From Notospermus geniculatus (Eukaryota; Nemertea; Pilidiophora; Heteronemertea; Lineidae), in the NCBI GenBank assembly GCA_002633025.1, contig NMRB01000075.1:309527-373526 (forward strand): 64,000 nucleotides of DNA, written 5' to 3'. The translations under genes and the position numbers were made by a program. The notes beneath the pieces are model-generated. The model searched no databases and was not told where the DNA came from. It was given only the letters and a program-made list of their open reading frames with translations. This document shows positions 22,858 to 35,566 of this stretch, in pieces (the first letter of the stretch is position 1; every line of letters starts with the position of its first letter).

Positions 22858-24212
22858 TCAGTCGACGAGTAATTCAAAATTGGTACGTCCAACCTCGCCG
22901 CCGGCATCAGACGCAATGCATTCCACGAACACAATAATAGATTGCCCCGGATCCACGAATTTCACGGCCACGAGTGGTGACATCCAATTTCTTTGGTTGT
23001 CGAAAGGATAGTAGACTGATGGAAACGTATTTGATGGGAAGTACCGAATCGGTCCGATATTGTCCTTGTCTGGAGCATACTGGAAAAGATTATTCGTAAT
23101 ATGATTGATATAAAAAAGTGTGTAAAGATTTATGGGGCCTTGACTCCTTCGCTTCGAGCCAGGCAGGTGCCTACCTACAAAGGAAGCCCCGATAAGATAA
23201 AAAAAAATGGTAGTAAAAGTGTCATTTCTGGATCCAATGAGATATATTTGCATAATGGCATTATGCAGATTGGTCATCCTGAGCTGAAGGGTTCTCAATC
23301 TTGCTCCCTTCGTCGGCCTATGCGGTAACGAAGCGGGAGCGAGCGATAAGAACGTGATATGTCTCAGGTTGAGATCTGATAGTTGTCCTACCTTGCCATG
23401 ACATTCGACGGTGACCCCGGTCGTCCGGTTCTTTGGTTCCCAACCGGGAAGCTGAAAACGTAACGAAAATTCCCTGTAGCAGTATTGAACTAACTTTTTC
23501 AAAATCGCAAATAGGTCATTTTTATATAATTTTACATTGCACTCATTCATCCAATACACTGTATTAATTGATCATCATTCATCTACTTACATGTAAGTCT
23601 AAGTGTGACACTTACCGGTATCCTTTGTTCAACACAAATATAAGTATCACTAGTTTTACGAATATTATGGGCCTTGGACTTTTCACTTTTTACAACATCT
23701 GAACAACATAGGCCTACCTGGGGCCATATTTATGAAGCCTTCGCAACTTTGCGTTCACGTTCACGTAAGGCAGTCAGTGAACAATAGGGCATCTGCAGCC
23801 AAACAATAGACTTGCGTGTACGCAAAGTTGCGAAGGATTCATAAATATAACCCCTGAGCAGCACCAAACATGTTGTTTAGATATGTTGACAAAAAACGTT
23901 TCTCCTGTACACACTAATCAACATTGTCCAACATGGTGTTGTGACTCCGAATGTTGTAAAAATGTTGCTGAATATGTCTGTGTACACAGAATTGTCACGG
24001 TCCTCGCTTGAGGAACAATTTACCAACATGGATTACGAGCCAAAGTGATCAATACCTTCCCAAGCTGCAGTAAAATGCACGGCTCCGCCCTATTATACCC
24101 GAACGATTGCTTTGCAATGCAAAGATCGAGGCGCCTGAACTCAAATCTGCACACACTCTGAGGGTCGCGACGCTCCTCCACGTTGTCACAATCCACGACG
24201 TTACTTAAATCA
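22858..24212 (-). CDS. Na+/K+-ATPase beta-like protein, copy 2, cut by gap
   Basis: Exon 5 (22858-23079, ending NFELLVD), exon 4 (23392-23451) and most of exon 3 (24056 into the gap at 24213) are present. Exons 2 and 1 would lie toward the gap. The sequence is almost identical to copy 3, introns included, and keeps the cysteines visible here. A single open frame runs through exon 5, intron 4 and exon 4, but the splice sites and the conserved boundaries show that it is an intron. Either a recent duplicate of copy 3 or the second allele. Confidence 0.8.
23719..23856. repeat. Palindromic element in beta-like copy 2
   Basis: Hairpin with ends GGGGCCATATTTATGAAGCC and ATTCATAAATATAACCCC and inner arms GCAACTTTGCGTTCACG / CGCAAAGTTGCGAAGG. 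The identical element sits at 37037-37174 in copy 3, so it predates their separation. Copy 1 lacks it. Confidence 0.75.
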
Positions 24213-24977
24213 NNNNNNNNNNNNNNNNNNNNNNNNNNNNNNNNNNNNNNNNNNNNNNNNNNNNNNNNNNNNNNNNNNNNNNNNNNNNNNNNNNNNNNNN
24301 NNNNNNNNNNNNNNNNNNNNNNNNNNNNNNNNNNNNNNNNNNNNNNNNNNNNNNNNNNNNNNNNNNNNNNNNNNNNNNNNNNNNNNNNNNNNNNNNNNNN
24401 NNNNNNNNNNNNNNNNNNNNNNNNNNNNNNNNNNNNNNNNNNNNNNNNNNNNNNNNNNNNNNNNNNNNNNNNNNNNNNNNNNNNNNNNNNNNNNNNNNNN
24501 NNNNNNNNNNNNNNNNNNNNNNNNNNNNNNNNNNNNNNNNNNNNNNNNNNNNNNNNNNNNNNNNNNNNNNNNNNNNNNNNNNNNNNNNNNNNNNNNNNNN
24601 NNNNNNNNNNNNNNNNNNNNNNNNNNNNNNNNNNNNNNNNNNNNNNNNNNNNNNNNNNNNNNNNNNNNNNNNNNNNNNNNNNNNNNNNNNNNNNNNNNNN
24701 NNNNNNNNNNNNNNNNNNNNNNNNNNNNNNNNNNNNNNNNNNNNNNNNNNNNNNNNNNNNNNNNNNNNNNNNNNNNNNNNNNNNNNNNNNNNNNNNNNNN
24801 NNNNNNNNNNNNNNNNNNNNNNNNNNNNNNNNNNNNNNNNNNNNNNNNNNNNNNNNNNNNNNNNNNNNNNNNNNNNNNNNNNNNNNNNNNNNNNNNNNNN
24901 NNNNNNNNNNNNNNNNNNNNNNNNNNNNNNNNNNNNNNNNNNNNNNNNNNNNNNNNNNNNNNNNNNNNNNNNNNNNN
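24213..24977. other. Assembly gap of 765 Ns
   Basis: The gap interrupts exon 3 of beta-like copy 2. The sequence resumes with a run of ten or more Gs and is not the expected continuation. In copy 3 the missing exons span about 1.8 kb, more than this gap. Confidence 0.95.
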
Positions 24978-26165
24978 GGGGGGGGGGGGCGAATATTATC
25001 GTGATGAAGAATTTATCCAGTTGTTCTGTTTCATAACTAAGGAAAAAGGCATTGCACACAGCTGGCGAAATCGAAAAATGAACTGCGGCATCGTATTAAC
25101 AAGAATGCAGCTGCTCCGCCGGCTCTGCAGTTGCATACGTGTCACTGCGGTACTTTGCAACTGCGTTCCAAAATGTTATCGGCGACATGTTTGGCATACA
25201 CAAGATGACGGGATGAATATATTCATTTTTCTGCCAATGACGACGTGAGAAGGTTTGCCGACATCGCAACATTTCCTCGAGTAGAAGGAAGTTATGCTCT
25301 TGTGTTGTTGAGTAGTACTCAACTGAGTATTACTCAGTCATGTCAGTCGAATTTGGTGCAACAAGGGGCGTACTCAACTTTTAAGTCTTACTCGGCTGAG
25401 CTCAACCTCAAACTCAATTTTGAGCATGACTGGTGCAACCGGGCCTTAGGGTCAGGGAAAAAGTTCGCCTCCACTCTCCTTGTCCATACCATATGCACCC
25501 GCATAAAAAAGGGCCAGGATCGCCAGGGGAAGGTTTTTGGGGTGGATTGGAGGTTTTGGGGATGGATTTATTTTGAAGTTTAGGCCTAGATCTACTGATC
25601 TTACATGCCTTACAAAACAAAAATTTAGGGCCTACCATGTAGGCCTCGGGGCCCTATAACGGAGTCGGAGAGACTTTGCGTAAGAAATGACCCTCAAATC
25701 GTGCTACAACGTGAATCCCCTCATTTCAACTTAGGCCTTACAAAGTAGGGCCTTGAAGCCCATAAGGTACCGGTGCGGTAGGCATGTTTGCGTGTCGACC
25801 GTCGCGGCAACTTGCTTGGCCTGAAACGGGTCGAATGTCGAAAGCTCTTCTTGGGGAGGAACGTGCGTCGTCAATCACAGTCGGCACTACACCACACTAT
25901 CACAAGTGTTCACTTTTCCGCCGTCGGGGGCGGATCCGTGTCTCCAAGGACGATTCTCATCTTGGTGACACGGATCCGTGTCTCCAAGTGTCTATAACCC
26001 GGCCGTTCGGGAAACGGATCATCCGTGTCTCCAAGCGCCATAATCGTATTGGAGAAACGGATCCGTGTCTATAACCCCGGCCAATCTTTAAAGTCATTTC
26101 TACCGTACTCGACCCGGATGTTTTGGATCGTGGCAACAACTGGTCGCGGAGAAAGCACACATGTG
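24978..26165. other. Non-coding sequence with CGGATCCGTGTCTCCAAG repeats
   Basis: No supported gene. Between about 25930 and 26085 the motif CGGATCCGTGTCTCCAAG or a variant occurs four times. A related inverted arrangement (TTATAGACACGGAAAATCCG) lies near 39850. Confidence 0.5.
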
Positions 26166-27302
26166 TACCGCATGTGTATCGTCCGACAGGTCGCACAGAT
26201 GATCTGTAGGCCTAAGTGTCACGAGAGTGTGAGGGAGAAATCTACGAACTGTGCCGCTGTTCCGGTAGATAGGTTCTTCGCCAGCAAAATGTTGAAACTT
26301 TGACCTTCCTGTGACCTTGAAAAGCAGGTCAAGCACCCGGATTATACACCATGCATGCTCTTCAGATGTACAGTCCCGGCGAAAAAAGAACATCCCTCTC
26401 AAATACCAATACATGTATTTCAAAATTGTTAGTGATAAGTTTGAATGACATAATATTAACTTTGATACTCAAATTGGCATTTGATCGGTAAGTTATGGAA
26501 TCACACAGTGTTTGAACAATGCCCTAACTAACTAGGCCTACATAGATGCGCCTGCAGCTCTGACTCCGCGCATGAATTGAATAAAGTCTACACAGAGTGT
26601 TATTCATTCATTAGATTTACTGAATGATATGCTAGATACAAATGTATAAGGCATCAGATTAAAAATATCAGCATATAATTTCAGATGTTGTTTAACGTGA
26701 TTGTCAGGTAGCCAGAACTCTCCAGTACAAAAGAATAGACCACTTGCGCAAGTCGGCCATTACAGCCAGAAGGTGTAAACAAACCTTGGGCCTAGTGCAT
26801 TGTGCCGACGGTAGGCACAGGAGCCAACTGTACAAATGCATTAGGCCCCCTAGGCATTAGGCCCCCTAGGGCGAGGTTAATGTTTACACCCTGGGCTGAT
26901 AAGCGCAAGGGGTCTATACCAGACTCTGTTAAACGAAATCCAGAAATAAATAGAAATGTCGAACAGAAACAGTCATCCAAGGCTCCCTAACCCTAAACAT
27001 ATACATGTATACATGCACATATAGGTCTACACATACATGTACATGTACTTTGTCCGACCCTTCTGGCAGTACGATGTGTCAAACGCGCCGGTCACCGTCA
27101 CCGTCACCGTCGAAGTACTGCCGCGCTCAACGTTGCCTATTCCAGCTCGGCCATGTCCGTGGTCACATCTTGACCACCAAGGGTTTGGCATCGCCGCTCC
27201 GCCCTCCGACTATGCTCAGCTCAGCTCGCACTGTAGTCTTATGACGTAAAGTCGGCCATATAACTGGGAGTACACAGCACAAATGATATCAAGCTACTAC
27301 AT
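26166..27302. repeat. Duplicated non-coding block, left copy
   Basis: This block matches 40421-41612 in the same orientation and order. The pair differs by one insertion in each copy: 26738-26915 here, 40522-40781 in the other. With beta-like copies 2 and 3 it forms part of a larger duplicated segment. Confidence 0.85.
26738..26915. mobile_element. MITE with GACCACTTGCGC ends
   Basis: The element is 178 bases with ends GACCACTTGCGC and GCGCAAGGGGTCT, flanked by ATA at 26735-26737 and 26916-26918. The empty site, with one ATA, is near 41256. Confidence 0.75.
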
Positions 27303-27579
27303 AATGAAATGGCCAGGGCCATTGTGCTCACCTCTGTGACAAGTCTCCATGGTTAAGTGTGAAACTATGACTCTCATGGTGAATGTTGAAGGATCAGTAC
27401 AGATAAGATGAAGCTGAACACACCAAGAAGTATTTTTATGATCTGATCAGTATTATCAGTCAATGACATAAACTCAGGTGATGGCACCCAGAAGGAGTAC
27501 AATTTCTGAATACAATGAATACAAGTGGTATTTGTGAACAAACTGCTTTCCTGTCTAGGTCACAGATGTCAAAAATTCC

Positions 27580-28060
27580 ATTTTTCAAGATGGCCACCTG
27601 GTGGCCACACGTGACGTTCGTTGGGACTGAAATTTCAGCAGGAATGTACAGGGTACTTGCATAGATATTTAGACAACATTGAAACATCATAACATTTACT
27701 ACCGATGAGATATGGCCAAAGTCAATTTTTCAAGATGGCAGCTTGGCAGCCATGTTGAAGTCCAATTGAACCAAAATTTGGCATATAAGTAGATAGTACC
27801 AAGACACATATTTAGGCACAGTTAAAGCATCCTAGCTCCCACTATTTATGAGGTGTGGGTTGAAGTCCATTTTTCAAGATGGCTCCCTGGCGGCCATATT
27901 TGACGTCGAATGTGACTGAAATTTACCATATATTTTTATGGTACCTAGATATATATTTTGACAATGTTAAAACATCCTACCTACTTCTATTTAATGTGGG
28001 TCAAAGTCCATTTTTCGAGATGGCTTCCTGGCGGCCATATTTGAAGTCCGATCAGGTTGA
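27580..28060. repeat. Four-unit tandem repeat carrying AAGATGGC
   Basis: Units of about 140-144 bases start near 27582, 27725, 27869 and 28009. Each opens with a version of CATTTTTCAAGATGGC, then CCTGGCGGCCATATTTGA, then AATTT..CATATA..GTACCTAGATATAT. AAGATGGC matches the core of the YY1 consensus. The units are well diverged, so the array is old. Confidence 0.75.
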
Positions 28061-28108
28061 AATTTGGTGCATTCGTGCAGGGTGCCTAGATATATCTTCA
28101 CACCAAAT

Positions 28109-28332
28109 CAGTTCTGTTGTGGGCGCATATGGCTTACATATGGTAAGAACTTGTGTATCCTACATGTGACAAGCGTATTAAGTAGTTGTTTGGCAATAGG
28201 CCTACGTGACAAAATTTTTATGGTCTGCCCAAAAAAGGGGGCGCGCCCCCCCTTGGATCCGCGCCTGGACGTTTTGCCCTGGGGATGTTTCGACTGGTAA
28301 GCGTGTAGGGGCCTTAGTTAGCGTAGGCGGGT
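28109..28332. repeat. Direct repeat, first copy
   Basis: About 224 bases starting CAGTTCTGTTGTGGGCGC are repeated at 28616-28840 in the same orientation. The second copy runs to the edge of the GATAD1 exon. Between the copies lies unrelated sequence containing GCGTCCA repeats. Confidence 0.8.
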
Positions 28333-28615
28333 CGCACTAAATTGCGTCCAACTGCGACCAGTTGCGTCCAGTAGCGTCCAACGGCATAAAAAAGTAATTT
28401 CTAGCAATAAAAGTGACCATATCAATATTTGTGAGTGTGGGCAGGAGTCAATCAAATCTTCCTGAAATGTATTTCATGTATTTGGAACGTTTCCAATCAC
28501 TCATTTCCATGATTTGTTGATTTGAAATTTTGCGTCCAGACGCCGGCGGCCATTTTGTTGTTACCGTCGTTTGGGATAGACTCTACCAATATGGCCGCGA
28601 CGGCCTGAGGAATCA

Positions 28616-28840
28616 CAGTTCTGTTGTGGGCGCATATGGCTTACATATGGTAAGAACTTGTGTATCCTACATGTGACAAGCGTATTAAGTAGTTGTTTGG
28701 CAATAGGCCCCTAGGCCTACGTGACAAAATTTTTATGGTCTGCCCAAAAAAGCTAAGGGGGGCCTTGGATCCGCGCCTGGACGTTTTGCCCTGGGGATGT
28801 TTCGACTGGTAAGCGTGTAGGGGCCTTAGTTAGCGTAGGC
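28616..28840. repeat. Direct repeat, second copy, next to GATAD1 exon
   Basis: Copy of 28109-28332 with small indels. It ends about 24 bases downstream of the GATAD1 splice donor, inside that gene's first intron. Confidence 0.8.
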
Positions 28841-28863
28841 CTAGGCCTAGCCTGGCTACTCAC

Positions 28864-29202
28864 ATTCTTTTTGAAAATAACTCTTCTGCTTTTCCCCTTT
28901 GTAGAGAGATTTTTTGTGGCTGTCTGCTGCCTGTGTCGAGTAGGCTTTAGGCGTGCACTCTTCCTGAGAATGCCCTGTGCTGCACTGTTATTGTTGGAGC
29001 CATTCTGACTTTTCCCAGGGGCACTGCCGGTGCTGCCAGTGCCATTTCCATTTCCAGTTCCATTCCCGCCACATTCGGCACCGGGATTCAAGAGCTTCAA
29101 ACCGCATGAATTACACAGAACTTCACCCTGAGGTCCTTTCCTCCACATCGTGGAGACATTCGTTTTGCAAGTGGCGCATATTGGTTTTACACCAAACGGC
29201 AT
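28864..29202 (-). CDS. GATAD1: GATA zinc-finger domain protein 1, first coding exon
   Basis: GATAD1 is a nuclear chromatin-associated protein with one GATA-type zinc finger. The exon encodes MPFGVKPICATCKTN, a finger C-x2-C-x17-C-x2-C ending VLCNSCG, a Gly/Asn/Ser-rich linker, then RKSARLKPTRHRQQ and STKGKSRRVIFKKN. The finger, the RRSARL motif and the STKGKGRRHIF motif occur in the same order in human GATAD1. The start at 29202 matches human MPLGLKP; an in-frame ATG at 29292 would add 30 residues without family support. The donor is AAGAAT/GTGAGT, phase 0. The remaining exons, with the QIRGFIQDQYCEK-type domain, are not visible downstream, so the gene continues beyond a long intron, lies outside the window, or is a lone duplicated exon. 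Confidence 0.85.
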
Positions 29203-29292
29203 TTTGGTCGGTAAAATCGGTGTTTTCTTTGTAAAACATGTAAAAATACTCAGCTTTGTGTCAAACGCCCACCATGTTGGAACACTCTGCAT

Positions 29293-32200
29293 GTGGTTGA
29301 TTCTTAGTTATCGATGCCTTTAAAAATTTCAACTAAGAAATTAAACATTACTAAGAAATATAAAAATCACAAAGTAGACATATTGTTATAAGAATTTTAA
29401 TTATCTAACCAGTTTTATCTTTTATTGTTTATCAAGATGAAAAAATAATTTTATTTAAGTTGTGTATCGGCGGATAAGAAAACCAAACCCACGTGACGAA
29501 AGCTGGCGCGGAAAAAGGATGATCGGATTTTGACAAGAAGAACCGCACAGAAAACTCGGTAAATTGAGGAACCGGTCATGACGATTTTGATAATAATATG
29601 AACATGATAAACAATGTGTCTAGATCTTTTATTTAATTAGCAATCGGCGGTGATACAGCGTCAGTAACATCTGAAATCGGCCCTCCAAATCTGGTGACCT
29701 GTCTTCTTTCCATTTCACTGTCAGTGCATGCGTCTGAAAATGCATTAGGCCAACTGCACTGCATTGCACTGCGCACTACAACAAGCAGTGTGTGTGCAGC
29801 CCATGCACGATGCATGCGTGGTCATGGTGGTAGGTCCCTATACTAGGCCTAGTGCATGAAAGTAATGATAATGTGGCATGCATTTGTTGTCAGGTAGCCT
29901 AGCCTAGCCTAGGCCTAGGCTAAATCATGCTAGGCCTAACTAACTGGCTAATGCTGAGATTTTCCTGAAATTTTTTAGGTGGGTGGTGGTTGTTGGAATG
30001 TTGTTGTTGCAATTAGGCCTAGGCCTACCCCTAGCAATTTCCTCCGCCAGGTGATGCATCGTCATCATCGATGCTCTCGCTTAGGCCCTACACTTTGGCA
30101 TGTTTGGGTAGGCCTACTAATATATCCACGACTGTTACGAGTAATGCATTTCAACGCAATGATTTAACTGGGTCAACTTGACGTGCCATCTTATGGTGTT
30201 CCCAACGGCGCAACGTCATTCGCCAGTTCACCACGATCACGCATCTGTTCACGTGGACAGCTTGTGGAAGTAGCCAGCTGACCAATCATTGGGCTCCGAT
30301 ACTTGCTGACCTGGGAATCCTGATTACTAATTCATTTGTGCACAGTTTGAGCCAATCAGAGCTTGAGATGATTCATTATGATCAGATCCAGCAGCCTACA
30401 TTCATGATTTTTCGTGAACGGCGGTGGTTTTAACGCCGATGGGCCTGAAAGTGAGGGTGTCATTTTCCCGCCAAAATTAGTGCGCCGTGGCGACCAACGT
30501 GACCAAAATACTCGACGCAAGGACCCTGAACGCCGCGTAGCGGCAAACGCGCAAAGCGCTACCAGTGCATGAAATGAAAAATAAGTGCAAGAGCTAAAAA
30601 AACCTCTTGCTAAATTACTTAGGAGAGCCAATAGCTCTCCTAAAACACTCCTGCAAAAAGTGCAAGCACTTATTTCACCATAGATCTAAGAAAATTCCAT
30701 AAGATTATTGACAAAGTATTTTTGGTTACAGAACCTAAGGATTTCAATATTTTGAGTTATATTCTCATTACTTTCTGAACGAACCTAATAAGCTCACCAA
30801 CTTATCATCCATTTCATTCTCAAAATTATAATATCGCCGTTTAATATAAATGGAAACCAAAGAGGCCTTATGCATGATGAAATGCAAAGGAAAACAGAAG
30901 ACATGGCAGACAAGACACTGACGAATTTATCGTCTGCTAAAATACGTCACCTCCTAGGCTTAGGCTGGAACAATTGTCCTATGGAGGCTGAGGCGGCTAA
31001 CCTCCAAAGATTATGGTTTATGGATTGTTTGTCTTCCTGAGGCCTAATTTAGTTTGACAACTGACATGTGTCACTGCACACTCGCTGATTTCGCCTGTTA
31101 GCAAAGTAATACACTCATGCTGGGTTCAAGTGAAATGATATCTCCCTAGGTCAATACGTACATTTCGTTATTTCGTTGTCATTTCGGTATTTCGTTAAGT
31201 ATCATAAGCCCTAAATAATATGCCCTGCTTTTCCATGAGGTGTACAATGCACCACAGTTATGCTCCAAAAGTGCCAAAAAGTAAGCAAAAATCTCACCCC
31301 TTGACATGAATTGATGAAAAGGCCTCTCAAGTGAATTCAAATTTCCCGCCTACAGCAGTATATTAAAGCAGGTAATTTTCTGATTGGCTGTTGACATGGG
31401 GATGGTTGATATTTCTTCCCACTGTGACAGTCAAACTTACTTGATAACTTGGCCCCAAAATGGTTCTCTAAGTAAAAAGCTTGCAATAAAATCAGCAGAA
31501 TATTGAACAAAAGACACAATTTGAGCCTCTCATAGTGTCCATCATAGCTTATTTCTGCTCATTAGGCATGTAAGGTCAGACTAGCTGACCAGAAACATCG
31601 TAGGTACACACTCTCATCATAAGCCTTTTCACGGATCGCAGCGCGCAAGGAATCACGGGAACGATTCGGTCCACCCCCTAGTGGCATCTAGCGGCGGAAG
31701 GTGAAACTCTAATGGCTTAACCATTGCGCTCGCTTGGCGCCTTCTCCACGTGTGGAAAACTTCCAATTTTTCTGCATTACCATGGGCGGAGCGGATCGTT
31801 ACGCAGTATACGGCTGCAATAATGACAGATGTTACCCTGACAAATAAATTTACTTAGAAATGTGTGTTTCAGTGTGAGAAATTTGGTTGTAAACGGGCGT
31901 GATCGCTATAGGAGCAGGTGCATCCTATATGGACAACAATTATGACCCACCAAACGTGCACAGACGTGAAAGAAATAACATACATAACCCCTTGGGGATG
32001 AACAGTATCCATCTAGGGGTCTTCCATTTCTTTTCTCAAAATGACCCAGACCTTGACGGTACAAATACAAATACAAATGAAATACAAATACCTTGACGGT
32101 GAAAGGAGGGCCATTACACTCCGGTATCCTTTGTGACATAGGCATGAATAACAGATTGTGCCGTGTATGATATTGGGGTTTATTAACGTCATGAACGTGA

Positions 32201-35200
32201 TTTGATAAAAAAAGAGATTTTCCACCTAGAAAGGCTTCTTTCCCCTCTGTGTTCAGTTGCGCTTCTTTGTTTTCTGGAAAAAGAAGGGGACTTAGGCCTA
32301 AGTACCGAATGTGCAACTTTGTTACTGTCAACAAGTGTACCCAAAGCATCAACCCGCAATATGGCCAACGGGGACACTAACTTCTCTTGAAATAATTCGA
32401 CACCTCTACCTGTGAAATATCTGGGTAGCATAGTGTACATATTTTCTTCAGGTCTTCTTCATAGAGGCCTGGGTCGGCAAGTTGTGGCTTCAGTCCAGAC
32501 GTGACTGCTAATTTGCAGTGTTTAACAAAGATTTTAGTCTAGTGATAGGCACCAGACAGCGGGCACTCAAATATATTTTCAATCTCTCCACTGTCGCAAA
32601 CTTTCAAATGATTTGTCTGCATGAACTTCCATGGCTATCCGCTTCTAAAGTATGCAAACATCATTGCATGATCATATTTTACTTCTATAAACTATTTCAA
32701 CACAGTCCCAAGCGCCCTCGATCTACTCATGGTATTGGTATCCACGACAGCCAACGTGGGGCGCAAATGTCAACGCACACGTGGCTTTGTTGTGGACCGA
32801 ACCATTCCCACAATGCAACAGATTGCTATATTTAGTAACATCTCGCGCATGCGCATTATTCACGAAATGCTATCCGTGAAAAGGCTTATGCTCATGGAGA
32901 TCGTCTGCCTGTGTTGGCGCGAAGCCAGATCAAGTAAATACATGTATCTCTTCGTAGAAATCACCAACACGGGCAAACTTTATGTCATTGGAAAGGAAAT
33001 TTTATCAGGAATCCAACCAAACAGTTTTTGAGGCAATTTCTTTCAATCCCAGAGAAATAAAACCAAAAGTTCACGACGTTGTGAAAGTCATGAAAGGTAT
33101 CATGCGCAGTTACACAGTGTACCCCCCCCCCCCCCCGTGGAACTTGTGGGAAGGGGTAAAAAGTCAGATTTGTGGCCCTTTTTGACCCCCCTAAAGGGTT
33201 GCAGTGTACATTTGAGGGGATGAAACCCATGTCATGTTGTTGTACTCACTGAGACCTTTAATTTGATACCCATGTTGATATGATTTGAAGACATCAAATT
33301 TTTGACCCCTTACAATTAATCCCTTTGGCCCCCTAAAAAGGGTGGCCATCTTGGAAATGTGCAGGTTTTGTCTTGTGGTAACAAGCTGAATGTGTTCAGC
33401 ATGTCCATCTTCATGATAAAACAGGAGGAAATGTTTAGTTACCAGAACTATGCTATGAAAGTGAAAAATAAATGGGCATGTCTCACGGCCTATTAGGTCA
33501 CATTCCAAGGCAAGGGAATCAAGTCAAATGCCATTGTAAAAAAACATCAAAATCGGCAAAATGGCCGACATAAAATGTGGCATAAAGGGTTAACGGCATT
33601 GGGTACCTCAATGATTACTATACCAGGGATAATTTACATGTTAAGGAACATTAATTAGTCAATTGCATATAATTTGACTCAGGGCGCAATGAGGGAGGGG
33701 GCCCTGAAAAAGGGGTGTTTTCAATTTTTGGCCGATAACAGCGCCACCTATGAGCATGCGCCCTAAGTGTACCTTCATTATTTCTATTTCAAGTTGTAGT
33801 AAAAGACCCCTCCTGCATATATTGCAATAAAACACTTAGGTATATGTAGGGCGCAAGAAAAATTAGTGCTGGAAATTTGATGGAAAATGGTCAAAAGTAG
33901 TGATTTTGTGCGCCCCCTATTGGCTGCGCCCTAAGTCAACCTCCAAAAATTTGCTACCATGTCAAACACTTGACCATACATAGTTAGTCTATGAAATATC
34001 AGCAAGGTACTCATCCAATCTGCCAATTATTGATCAATAACGCAACGTTTTGTATGACCTATTTCGTTCATGCGCAGGGTGTGATGAGGCGAACCGCATT
34101 TAAACTCTCACAAACGGGCAGCAATCGTTGCGCATTCAAGATGGCTGCCTTGGAATTGTGTCCGAGGGGAAATGCGACCGTACGAAAATTGCCGAGCAGT
34201 TGCCTTCGGAAGTTCCGAATGTTCTGGTGTAAGCCTGGCGTCACCGTGCGGAGGAAATTGATGCCATGACCCATGTGCGTTTGTTTTTGCATGTTTTGCC
34301 ATGTTTGCCAGTTTGCACAGCTGTTGCACAGGCTGTTGTATGACATGCCTTGTGACATTCCATCCATGCATTAAGATTACGTTGATCAAAACTAATTAAT
34401 TTAGGGCCTAGGCCCCTATGTTCTATTCTACCTACCGATCGGTAGCCATGATCAGTCTACACCATCACGGTAATGCGTGACTGTACATTCGCCTGTACAA
34501 AATGTAGGGCCCAATTTTCAAAAACTTTTAACTTCTTTAAAAAACTTTTAATTGAAAAAAATCGGCCATATTCATGTTGAACACACATAACTCGATATAT
34601 TAAGGAAGAATTTTAATTTTTTTTTCAATGCTGAATTTGTACACAATTCTGTGTGTAAAAATTTGGTTCCCACAGAAGGTTTTCATGCTGTAGCGTGATT
34701 TCACGGCCTAGCGTGATGGTGTAGACTGATGATAGCAGTTACATTGCAAATACATTGTGCTGAGCTGAGTGACTGCACTGCCACTGTACTGTATGGTATT
34801 GTACATACATTTGCATGTTTGACGTACATGTTTGATGTGGGTGTAGGCCTAACGTCAGGTGATCGCGGTTCGCCACTTTTTGACGTCATCTCGACTCCCG
34901 CCCGATTTTTGTCACTCATCTTTGACCCATCAGTACGCACTGCGAATGCCTAAAAATGATTCTGATCTGAACCATGTGAACTGCCAGTTCGTTAATATTT
35001 TTCTTCGCAGGGGTCCAGTGAGTCAGTGACCAGGTGACCCCATCCTTTCACAGTCGATGAAATGTTGGCTGCCTACTGTCTGATTCTTTCTGGACAGTCA
35101 CTTTGCCATTCACTGTATCGATCCATTTATCCTACAACTGCTTCTCTCTAATGCCATTTCACAATCGTTCTCTTTCCAGTATGGCATCCGGCACCACCTG

Positions 35201-35540
35201 GAACTTGACTAAAGCCCTGGAAACAATAATTGCCATGATAAAGGCACCACTGACACAATTAAAGGTTATCAAAGTCAGTAAGAAAAAGACAGCAAAGATC
35301 GAGAGAAAGCGATGCGATGTAGATCATTATTGGAATTGCTCATACGCAAGCACTAGGGAAAAGACACCTGTTGGCCCCGCTGCTGGCAGGTCAATCATGT
35401 TCTCTATTAATTAACCAATTGATACCAAATAAATATTTTCCTTATTTAAACACGTCTTATTCCTTCCATTCATACAGATCCTCATTTCATGCTTCCCTCT
35501 CAATAATGCTCTGCAATGTAGGGACCATCAAATTTGCTGC
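29293..35540. other. Long stretch without a recognisable gene
   Basis: The stretch from the GATAD1 upstream flank to the next duplicated segment holds no exon I can support. It contains AGGCCTAGGCCTA-rich patches (about 29845-30115), a poly-C run at 33123, and a small insertion at 32061-32090. Between 33200 and 33960 are short sequences resembling the AAGATGGC repeat unit. A possible small exon at 35178-35414 is discussed under the rejected items. Confidence 0.5.
32061..32090. mobile_element. SINE tail remnant with perfect target duplication
   Basis: Thirty bases made of ACAAAT/AAATAC repeats sit between two exact copies of CCTTGACGGT (32051-32060 and 32091-32100). The insert matches the AAATAC tail of the SINE at 17354-17639. 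This looks like an extreme 5'-truncated retroposition that delivered only the tail. Confidence 0.65.
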
Positions 35541-35566
35541 CAAGCAAATTTCAAAGTTCTAGTCCT

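Noticed and set aside
22858-23559. A 233-residue uninterrupted minus-strand frame
   Set aside because: It covers exons 5 and 4 of beta-like copy 2 plus an intron that happens to lack stops. Splice sites and copies 1 and 3 show the true boundaries.
24183-25059. Open frames of 273 and 284 residues on both strands
   Set aside because: They consist almost entirely of the N gap read as unknown residues.
25930-26085. CRISPR-like array of CGGATCCGTGTCTCCAAG
   Set aside because: Spacing is irregular, units are partly inverted, and the context is animal DNA.
35178-35414. Small gene beginning MASGTTWNLTKALETIIAMI after a good acceptor-like tract
   Set aside because: It has no recognisable family and no second copy for comparison, and it lies next to a duplicated 3' flank. 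It could equally be a non-coding transcript.
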